Shown in pieces: positions 1-5,371 of a DNA stretch of 5,371 bases (the first letter of the stretch is position 1; each line of letters opens with the position of its first letter). Position numbers and translations under genes: made by a program. Below the pieces are notes generated by a model, which was not told the DNA's origin, made no database searches, and worked only from the letters and a program-made list of their open reading frames with translations. Origin of the DNA: an uncultured Lachnospiraceae bacterium (GTDB lineage Bacteria; Bacillota_A; Clostridia; Lachnospirales; Lachnospiraceae); NCBI GenBank assembly GCA_902767195.1, contig CACXGS010000078.1, positions 1 to 5,371 on the forward strand. The letters run 5' to 3'.

Positions 1-171
1 GTTATATCTGGCTTCATATCCTTTAAATGCATCGCCTTCCCAAGATTTTCCAAGCGTTTTCAAAAGATTGTTCATCGTTGTGATCACTTCGCCCTGTTTT
101 CCTGCTGTGTCCTTTGCAATCTTTGCAGCTGATTTCATTTCAGATTGGGACATTCTTATTCTGTCTGCCAT
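1..171 (-). CDS. WXG100 (ESAT-6-like) type VII secretion substrate, N-terminal part, cut by window edge
   Basis: The gene starts at the ATG at 171-169 and runs off the window after 57 codons, so the C-terminal half is missing. The protein begins MADRIRMSQSEMKSAAKIAK, a polar helix-forming segment, and carries a WEG motif at residues 44-46 (SWEGDAF), which is the helix-turn-helix signature of WXG100 proteins. These are normally about 95-105 residues, so roughly 40 residues are probably missing, including any C-terminal YxxxD/E-type secretion signal. The start matches B. subtilis YukE in style (M-A-x-x-I-x-[VM]). An AGGAGG site six bases upstream fixes the start. Known family members form four-helix-bundle dimers, are exported through EssC and help carry larger effectors. 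Its place directly after essC supports its being a substrate of this machine. Whether it is the EsxA/YukE equivalent or a secondary WXG100 protein cannot be decided here. Family call is firm; precise role is inferred. Confidence 0.9.
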   Translation of the reverse strand, partial: MADRIRMSQSEMKSAAKIAKDTAGKQGEVITTMNNLLKTLGKSWEGDAFKGYEARYN

Positions 172-177
172 TGTTTT

Positions 178-183
178 CCTCCT
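178..183 (-). promoter_or_regulatory. Strong Shine-Dalgarno site of the WXG100 gene
   Basis: The minus strand reads AAAAGGAGGAAAACAATG. AGGAGG lies six bases before the ATG at 171. This is by far the best ribosome binding site in the window; esaB has only AGAGG and essC has no well-spaced site for its first ATG. This fits high-level production of a small secreted substrate relative to the membrane ATPase. Confidence 0.85.
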
Positions 184-288
184 TTTGGGTAATTAAAATA
201 GATATTGATGAATCTTTAAGTAACCATTCTGCGTCGGTTCTCTTTATCTCCTACACAAAAGATTTCTTTTCTGGTTCAGTATTTTTTC

Positions 289-390
289 TCATTGCTTCAT
301 ACTTGTAGTTATGACCACCTGTTCACAAACATAAATGATGCTCTGAGCAAAGTGCAGTATTCTCTTTACATTATCTTCTGGCTTCCCCAT
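289..390 (-). other. Possible 33-residue small ORF or post-stop continuation of the essC frame
   Basis: The minus strand is open from the ATG at 390-388 to the TGA at 291-289 and encodes 33 residues beginning MGKPEDNVKRILHFAQ. It is in the same frame as essC: after the essC TGA at 405-403, the codons C-I-C-S lead straight into this ATG. The stretch could be a small gene, the relic of a longer EssC C-terminus, or chance. No convincing Shine-Dalgarno precedes the ATG. The peptide has an amphipathic look, with acidic and basic residues followed by an Ile/Val-rich part around SIIYVCEQVV, and no family is recognised. The essC product already has normal length, so the stretch is not needed to complete it. 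Treat as a candidate only. Confidence 0.2.
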
Positions 391-402
391 GCTGCATATA
401 CA

Positions 403-3400
403 TCATAAGGCAAGTTTAACTCTGAACACTTCCTCTCCCTTCAAGTAAAAAGCATCTCCCTTATCAATCTTTTTCTGGTTCTCCCGAAGCACACTGTAGT
501 CCAGATCAAACAGTTTCAAATGATCCAGATTTTCGAAAAAGATAAGGTGCTGCTCTTCTTTCAGCATGGACAACGGAAGCGGAGAACTATAGGAAATAGA
601 AGTGTTCTCTATGTTCGTGAACAGGAAAGAAACCTTCATATTCTTAAAACGGGATTGGATTTCTTCAAACTTCTCCCGAAGCTCCTCATCATCATCAATT
701 TCCTGGGCAAAATCATTGTTCTGAATAAGGAACAGATGCAGCGGAGCTGCATGCAAACTTCCCATCCTTTGAGCATTCAGCATGTCTTCATACCGCTCAG
801 ATAGTTCCTCATACAGTGATTCGATCCACTTTTCAGCCTCTTTCACATTCAGGGTATAATTCTCTACAAATGGATATGCTTTGAGAGGTTCGAGCATACG
901 TGAAAAATCATCGAGGATATTCACCAGAAGTGCATTCTCCTCTTTACAAACCATCTGCTGCAGATATTCAAACAATCCTTCGATAAACCTCTTCTTCGTA
1001 TCCTCCTGTTGTCCGCAGAACCCCAAAATACCAAGTTTATCAAGCGCAAGATAGAAAGGCGTCACATCCTGATAGGCGAGTCCAGCCGGCATTTTCCAAG
1101 GCTCCTGATGCAGCTGGTAATCGTGTTCCAATCCTTCTCGCGTCAGAACTGATGGGATAAACGGGATTGGCCTTGCTTTCAGTCCATCATACTGTTGTGC
1201 AATTTTTGCACAGAAGTCTCGGATACACTCACTCCGCTCAATTTCTTTCTCCCCTTCGAATGCAAGATAGGTCTGGCATTCTTTGACTTCTTTGTCCACT
1301 TGGATCAGACATCTTCCCCGCACCTCGTTGGGAGGCTGAACGGTGTAGTCGAAAACACTCATATACTCATCCCTGTCGTTACAATAAAAAGCAATCATAT
1401 TGGCAAAATTAGACAGGTAGCGGTATCCGATGCCCGATGTCTGCAGGTTGGTTGCGATCACTGAGATTCCCATGGGGAGACTCTCCCGGATAAGCCGGAG
1501 AAGACTGTCATCGTCTTCGAAATAAAGCTCCTGCGCTGCCAGTAGATTGTCAATGATCAGAAGAATATGGGGCAGATCCTGGAATCCAGCTTCTCTGTAA
1601 GCAGAGAAAGACCCTACGCCGGCGCTGTTCATTTTCTCTTTTCTCTGTATCATTTCTTCTTCAAGAAGTTTGATCAGGTTGCGAAGCTTCTCATCTTCGG
1701 AAGCTGTTACCACACCTCCGACATGAGGCAGTTTTTCAAACTGCTTCAGCATCATAGAACCAAAATCCATCACATAGATTATATTATCCCGGGGAGATGT
1801 ATTTGCTGCAATTGAACGGATGATAACCATTAGCAAATTAGTCTTTCCATATTGGGAAGAGCCAAGCACAAAGGTGTGCTTATCCTCTATGGAAAGCATG
1901 GCAGCAGGCTGCGCCTGTCGTTCAGGGTCATCGTAATATCCGATGCATACAGAGGTACCCCTTTTGCTCCCTTCTTTCTTGTATGGAAGTACCGTCTTCA
2001 ATGGAGGAAGACATATGGCAGCAGGCTGCGTATCCCCTGTCTCTGCAAATTTTCTGCTGACATATTCCACAATGGATTCCAATTGAGTCCGGGATGAACT
2101 CTCTTCGCTTTCCTTTTTCCGAGAATAAACCGGCGTCCTTTTTCCAGAAGGCATAACGTCGTATATAGTGAAAGGTTTTTGTGTCTCTTCGAGTACACTT
2201 TCCGGTGCCCCGCTGTAGGCGGACTGGAACAATTCAAATATCTCGTTATTGCCAACTTGGAAATATGCTCTGCCTGGCTCTTTGATCTCTGCCGCAACAG
2301 GAGTCTTCAGGACATCGTTGCTGTCCTCCTTATCCTGCACTTTCAGACAAAACCTGAATCTGGAATTACTCCATATCTGGTCGTCTACCTGCCCTGCCGG
2401 TTTCTGCGTCGCCAGGATCAAATGGACGCCCAGGCTTCTCCCGATTCTCGCTGCAGAAATCAGCTCCTGCATAAAGTCCGGCTGCTGCGCCCGAAGCTCT
2501 GCAAATTCATCCACAATCAGGATCAAATGGGGCAGAGGTTCGGAAACCCGTCCACTTTTATACGCTTCTATGTATTTGTCAATATGATTGACATCTGCGG
2601 CACTAAACCAGCGCTGTCTTCGCTGCAGTTCTGCCTTTATAAATTTCAGCGAGCGGTCAATCTCTTTTCCATCGATGTTTGTAATCGTGCCAAGCAGGTG
2701 CGGTAAGGAAAGAAATTGGTTGACCATTCCTCCACCCTTGAAATCAATGATTACAAATCCCACATCGTGAGGATGGAAATTGACGGCGATTGAAAGAACA
2801 TATGTCTGAAGGAGTTCCGATTTTCCAGAGCCTGTCGTGCCGGCAACAAGTCCATGAGGGCCATGGGCCTTCTCATGTAGATCCAGCCTGACCACGCCGT
2901 TTTTGGTGACGCCAATCGGAACCGACATGGACTTCTCCGCATGGCTTGCCTTCCATCGCACAGAGAGTTCCAGATCCTCCACAGAATACATCCCCAGTAG
3001 TTGAAACAATGTGATACTTCTGGTTAGTTTCCCTTCCAGGGAGATCTCATCCGCATAGACCGGGGCCAGCTCGAAAGCCATATTTTCCACCATCTTTTCC
3101 GAGAGCGGGAGATAGGTAAATGCAGTCGTTTTATTCCTGTCCTTTGTGCAGACAACCTTTCCCTGCTCATCCGAAGTAAGATATACAATTTCGTCGCAGT
3201 ACATGGGAAGCTGAGCCTTATCATCTCCCATAAACAGAAACGTTGCCCCGTAGGCATCTGCCTCCTTTAGAAAAATGCTTGCCGGATGTGTCCGAAAGCC
3301 ATACGTATCGCAGAAAATCACCAGCAACCGTCTGTAGTGTTTTTCCCTTTCCCTCTGGGAAAGTTCTTTATAAATCCTGTCAAATACAAGGCTCCTGCTC

Positions 3401-4950
3401 GCATCATCGCAGACAATATTTCTCTCTCCTGTCTCTGCATCAATCAGGGATGGGAGGAAACGAGCCCATTGGATCTGTGCATAGTTTTCCGGACGAACGA
3501 CTAAAAACAGCGAATAGTCAGTATGGTATTGGCGGATACTCAGATCGAAAATGATATTCCTGAGCATGGAATATCTTCTATTCTTATTTCCGATAACCCC
3601 TATAACATTCGAACTGCCAAGTTTCAAAACGACCGGCGACTCTTCCAGGCCGCTGAAATCCCTGGAAATCTTCTCCGGTATTTGAAACAGTTCATCTGTT
3701 TCCAACTGCTCCTGCTTTTTATATTCGATTTTTCTAAATGGTTCCACCGTACCGGTTCCTATACGAACATCTAGAAAATCCACATCTCCCTCTGCTCTGT
3801 CAAACAGATCGTTCGAGAATGTGAAAAGTCTGCGGCTTTCTTCCTGAATGTCCGTATAGATTTCATTTCTCTGCGTTTTTTCGAGAGATCGAATCTCCTG
3901 AAGTTCTGCCCTCTTCTTCTGTTCATAGGCCAGATACTTCGATTCCCTCTCTGCGAGCTCCTTCTCATAGTCCTTTTTGGACGAGATCATGCCTGCGACA
4001 GCAATAACAATCGCCATGCCCCCTGAGACAGCGCTGTACAAGACCATTCCTCCTCCCATCGTGGCCATGATTCCTGACGTGAGCATCATGCCAAACGCTG
4101 GGAGTAAGTTCATAACCAGATTTGTTCTTGGCATTGTCGGTCTGGGAGGGGGATCCAATATGCTTATTTCCTCTTTACTGGGATCTACCTGTTCTCTTGT
4201 ATTGCGGACAAATTTAGGGTAATCCCTTCTTGAGGGAAGATCTGAAAATGGAATTGCTTTGACAGTCGTTCTTCTGTCGACTTCCGTCCACAATTTCCCA
4301 TCTTTATAAAAGAACATGATGTCCGCGATGGAAAAGAAATCATGATCATAAATCACGCCGCCTGCCGGCGAATGATTACCGTTGATGAATAAAGCACGGC
4401 ATCCGTATTCCGGTTTGAGTTCACATCCGCCGATCCTTTTTCCCGAGCCCATGGTATCTCCGTAAAATCTCCCTTTGATTTTACGCAGTTCAACGGCATC
4501 GTCGGCAATATAACCGCTTTGACATACTATATCGTTCGTTTCGCAGGTTCCAATTGACACCATTTCCCTGCCCGAGAGATCTATACAGCGACGAAATTCC
4601 CTTCGTCCGCTCTCATAATTGAGATAAAATTCCAGATCAAACGCATCCAGGTTTGTTCCGCTATAGCGAAAACTCAGTACATCCAGATTATTCAAGATGC
4701 TTCGGGATATTTTTCTGACATCTCCAGTATATATATAAAGATTATCTGAGCACTTAATAGTCCATTGTTCTTGATTAAGATTGAATTCAATCCAGAATTC
4801 ATCCCGGAAATGCTCCTTATAGAACCTGACATCGCACCCAAGCTTTGTGCCGACCCTGACAGCCTTTCCCACTACAGGTACAAGAACAAATTCCTCGTAG
4901 CAGTTTTGATTCGTTATAACTGCTTTATATTCATTTGCAAGCATTCCCAT
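403..4950 (-). CDS. essC: EssC/YukB-type type VII secretion ATPase (FHA-FHA-TM-FtsK/SpoIIIE repeats)
   Basis: This 1515-residue protein is the motor and central membrane component of T7SSb; known homologues are of similar length (about 1480-1500). Two FHA-like domains occupy roughly residues 1-110 and 118-225. A hydrophobic stretch at about 278-323 can hold two membrane helices, and a charged, probably coiled-coil segment follows (325-375). A degenerate ATPase-like domain (D0) spans about 430-660. D1 is intact: Walker A GTTGSGKS at 704-711, Walker B LILIVDE at 809-815 and sensor ATQ at 847-849. D2 keeps a P-loop, GSSQYGKT at 1030-1037, but its Walker B ends in D1134-N1135 rather than DE. D3 is degenerate, with GQQEDTKK at 1313-1320 and LFLIQNND at 1406-1413. 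In the family, D1 provides hydrolysis and the C-terminal domains bind WXG100 tails. The first ATG overlaps the esaB stop (TAATG). Met3 at 4944 is an alternative start, because GGGG lies eight bases before it but only two before Met1. The frame is unbroken. Family identity is essentially certain. Confidence 0.97.
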   Translation of the reverse strand: MGMLANEYKAVITNQNCYEEFVLVPVVGKAVRVGTKLGCDVRFYKEHFRDEFWIEFNLNQEQWTIKCSDNLYIYTGDVRKISRSILNNLDVLSFRYSGTNLDAFDLEFYLNYESGRREFRRCIDLSGREMVSIGTCETNDIVCQSGYIADDAVELRKIKGRFYGDTMGSGKRIGGCELKPEYGCRALFINGNHSPAGGVIYDHDFFSIADIMFFYKDGKLWTEVDRRTTVKAIPFSDLPSRRDYPKFVRNTREQVDPSKEEISILDPPPRPTMPRTNLVMNLLPAFGMMLTSGIMATMGGGMVLYSAVSGGMAIVIAVAGMISSKKDYEKELAERESKYLAYEQKKRAELQEIRSLEKTQRNEIYTDIQEESRRLFTFSNDLFDRAEGDVDFLDVRIGTGTVEPFRKIEYKKQEQLETDELFQIPEKISRDFSGLEESPVVLKLGSSNVIGVIGNKNRRYSMLRNIIFDLSIRQYHTDYSLFLVVRPENYAQIQWARFLPSLIDAETGERNIVCDDASRSLVFDRIYKELSQREREKHYRRLLVIFCDTYGFRTHPASIFLKEADAYGATFLFMGDDKAQLPMYCDEIVYLTSDEQGKVVCTKDRNKTTAFTYLPLSEKMVENMAFELAPVYADEISLEGKLTRSITLFQLLGMYSVEDLELSVRWKASHAEKSMSVPIGVTKNGVVRLDLHEKAHGPHGLVAGTTGSGKSELLQTYVLSIAVNFHPHDVGFVIIDFKGGGMVNQFLSLPHLLGTITNIDGKEIDRSLKFIKAELQRRQRWFSAADVNHIDKYIEAYKSGRVSEPLPHLILIVDEFAELRAQQPDFMQELISAARIGRSLGVHLILATQKPAGQVDDQIWSNSRFRFCLKVQDKEDSNDVLKTPVAAEIKEPGRAYFQVGNNEIFELFQSAYSGAPESVLEETQKPFTIYDVMPSGKRTPVYSRKKESEESSSRTQLESIVEYVSRKFAETGDTQPAAICLPPLKTVLPYKKEGSKRGTSVCIGYYDDPERQAQPAAMLSIEDKHTFVLGSSQYGKTNLLMVIIRSIAANTSPRDNIIYVMDFGSMMLKQFEKLPHVGGVVTASEDEKLRNLIKLLEEEMIQRKEKMNSAGVGSFSAYREAGFQDLPHILLIIDNLLAAQELYFEDDDSLLRLIRESLPMGISVIATNLQTSGIGYRYLSNFANMIAFYCNDRDEYMSVFDYTVQPPNEVRGRCLIQVDKEVKECQTYLAFEGEKEIERSECIRDFCAKIAQQYDGLKARPIPFIPSVLTREGLEHDYQLHQEPWKMPAGLAYQDVTPFYLALDKLGILGFCGQQEDTKKRFIEGLFEYLQQMVCKEENALLVNILDDFSRMLEPLKAYPFVENYTLNVKEAEKWIESLYEELSERYEDMLNAQRMGSLHAAPLHLFLIQNNDFAQEIDDDEELREKFEEIQSRFKNMKVSFLFTNIENTSISYSSPLPLSMLKEEQHLIFFENLDHLKLFDLDYSVLRENQKKIDKGDAFYLKGEEVFRVKLAL

Positions 4951-5201
4951 TACCCCATTAGATGAATAATACTTCCGTCCCGCAATCCATATTCGCGCAG
5001 AAGACGGTTTCCCTTCATCAGAGTGACCGGATTTTCTACGCTCAAATGCCTTCTTCCCATCTTCTCTTCACCCAAATCAACTCCGTAGATAGAAGAGAGT
5101 GCCAGAATAAAGTCATTAAGTGAAATATCTAAAGGGATATCAAAATCCCTCTCCGTTCCATCCATCCGATTTTTCACAACCACCAATGCCCGATTTTTCA
5201 T
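4950..5201 (-). CDS. esaB: EsaB/YukD-type ubiquitin-like type VII secretion accessory protein
   Basis: This 83-residue protein matches the length of B. subtilis YukD and S. aureus EsaB (about 80). It has the expected beta-grasp layout: a first strand (RALVVVKNR), a hairpin leading to DFDIPLDISL, a helix (NDFILALSSIYGVDL), then a last part with NPVTLMKGNRLLREYGLRDG and the final strand SIIHLMG. The segment "R-x-L-x-E-Y-G-L-R-D-G-S-I-I-H-L" is typical of the family. There is no C-terminal di-glycine, as in known EsaB/YukD proteins, which are not thought to be conjugated. The start at 5201 is supported by AGAGG seven bases upstream. The gene lies 10 nt after the preceding gene and shares one base with the first possible essC ATG, so it is part of the same transcript and probably coupled in translation. 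In the family it is a small cytosolic factor needed for, or regulating, secretion; its exact mechanism is not visible here. Confidence 0.92.
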   Translation of the reverse strand: MKNRALVVVKNRMDGTERDFDIPLDISLNDFILALSSIYGVDLGEEKMGRRHLSVENPVTLMKGNRLLREYGLRDGSIIHLMG

Positions 5202-5208
5202 ATCCGAA

Positions 5209-5213
5209 CCTCT
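5209..5213 (-). promoter_or_regulatory. Shine-Dalgarno site of esaB overlapping the upstream stop codon
   Basis: The minus strand reads TAGAGGTTCGGATATG. AGAGG lies seven bases before the esaB ATG, and its first two bases are the last two of the TAG (5214-5212) that ends the upstream reading frame. Ribosomes ending the upstream gene would therefore sit on the esaB initiation region, which suggests coupled translation. Confidence 0.65.
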
Positions 5214-5371
5214 ATATTAAGAAGCAGAGCCTGACCAAATCCTCCTGGATTCCTAAGAATTCCAGGTTCATCACATCTATTTTATCCAAAAGTGTTATAT
5301 TCCTTTCCATATCAATTCTTTTCCCCAACTGATCTTTGGCAGAATTATCCACCTTGTTATGGACAACTAAA
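5212..5371 (-). CDS. C-terminal end of an unrecognised gene upstream of esaB, cut by window edge
   Basis: On the minus strand one frame is open from the window edge (first full codon at 5370-5368) to a TAG at 5214-5212, giving the last 52 residues of a protein. The other two minus frames meet stops within the first 25 bases. The tail begins LVVHNKVDNSAKDQLGKRID and ends EFLGIQEDLVRLCFLI. It is charged, probably helical, with a hydrophobic last few residues; there is no obvious membrane helix or catalytic motif. The 10-nt gap to esaB and the overlap of its stop with the esaB ribosome binding site indicate the same operon. By position it could be another secretion component or a WXG100/LXG-like partner, but I do not recognise it. 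An internal ATG at 5310 would give only a 32-residue peptide and is a less likely start than one outside the window. Confidence 0.6.
   Translation of the reverse strand, partial: LVVHNKVDNSAKDQLGKRIDMERNITLLDKIDVMNLEFLGIQEDLVRLCFLI
5244..5266 (-). repeat. Inverted repeat (hairpin) near the end of the gene upstream of esaB
   Basis: On the minus strand CCTGGA (5266-5261), a bulged A, and TTC (5259-5257) can pair with GAA and TCCAGG (5252-5244) across a four-base loop, giving about nine base pairs with one bulge. There is no T-run after it, so it does not look like an intrinsic terminator. It lies within coding sequence, 43 nt before the esaB start codon, and could be a transcript-level element or chance. 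Confidence 0.4.

Noticed and set aside
185..225. AT-rich stretch with TTTAAT as a possible -10 box for the WXG100 gene
   Set aside because: No acceptable -35 lies 16-18 bases upstream, and a transcript starting there would begin at or within the ribosome binding site.
114..308. 64-codon plus-strand open frame rich in Phe, Leu and Ser, resembling a membrane peptide
   Set aside because: It overlaps the start and ribosome binding site of the WXG100 gene on the other strand. The hydrophobic look comes from the antisense of an A-rich leader, and no Shine-Dalgarno precedes its ATG.
339..349. Short palindrome tgctctgagca downstream of essC as a possible terminator
   Set aside because: The arms are five bases with a one-base centre, too tight to form a hairpin, and no T-run follows on the minus strand.
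520..804. 94-codon plus-strand open frame opposite the essC 3' end
   Set aside because: Antisense shadow of the D3-coding region; no clear ribosome binding site and no recognisable protein features.
2179..2706. 175-codon open frame on the plus strand
   Set aside because: It lies entirely opposite essC D1, where the protein match (intact Walker A and B) is unambiguous. Its translation is Cys/Arg/Phe-rich without family features, as expected of an antisense shadow.
5120..5332. 70-codon plus-strand open frame across the esaB start
   Set aside because: Antisense of esaB and the upstream gene tail, with no supporting motif or ribosome binding site.
1..5371. CRISPR array, tRNA, rRNA, insertion sequence or attachment site
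   Set aside because: No regularly spaced repeats, no tRNA- or rRNA-like segments, and no transposase or terminal inverted repeats were seen on either strand.

Overview
This window holds the core of a type VII secretion locus of the Firmicutes type (T7SSb, the Ess/Yuk family). All supported genes lie on the minus strand, so the locus reads from high to low coordinates. Recognition rests on three proteins: a 1515-residue membrane FtsK/SpoIIIE-type ATPase of the EssC/YukB family, a ubiquitin-like EsaB/YukD protein just upstream of it, and the N-terminal part of a WXG100 (ESAT-6-like) protein downstream. Gene content, strong AGGAGG-type ribosome binding sites and moderate base composition suggest a low-to-moderate GC Gram-positive bacterium, probably a clostridial-class (Lachnospiraceae-like) organism. 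The taxon is inferred from style only.

Layout in transcription order: (1) 5371-5212, the last 52 codons of an unrecognised gene that enters from outside the window; (2) 5201-4950, esaB, 10 nt after that gene, with its Shine-Dalgarno overlapping the previous stop; (3) 4950-403, essC, whose first possible ATG shares one base with the esaB stop (TAATG), so the two are probably translationally coupled; (4) 402-172, a 231-nt spacer with no convincing promoter or terminator, whose first part continues the essC frame after its stop for 37 codons; (5) 171-1, a WXG100 gene with a near-perfect ribosome binding site, cut by the window edge after 57 codons.

From family knowledge, EssC is the motor and central membrane component. 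Its first C-terminal ATPase domain hydrolyses ATP, and its last domains bind WXG100 substrates through their C-terminal tails. EsaB is a small cytosolic accessory or regulatory factor, and the WXG100 protein is the likely secreted substrate or co-substrate. EssA, EssB and EsaA/YueB are not in this window and are not between esaB and essC; they may lie outside or be replaced. The plus strand shows only shadow reading frames of these genes.
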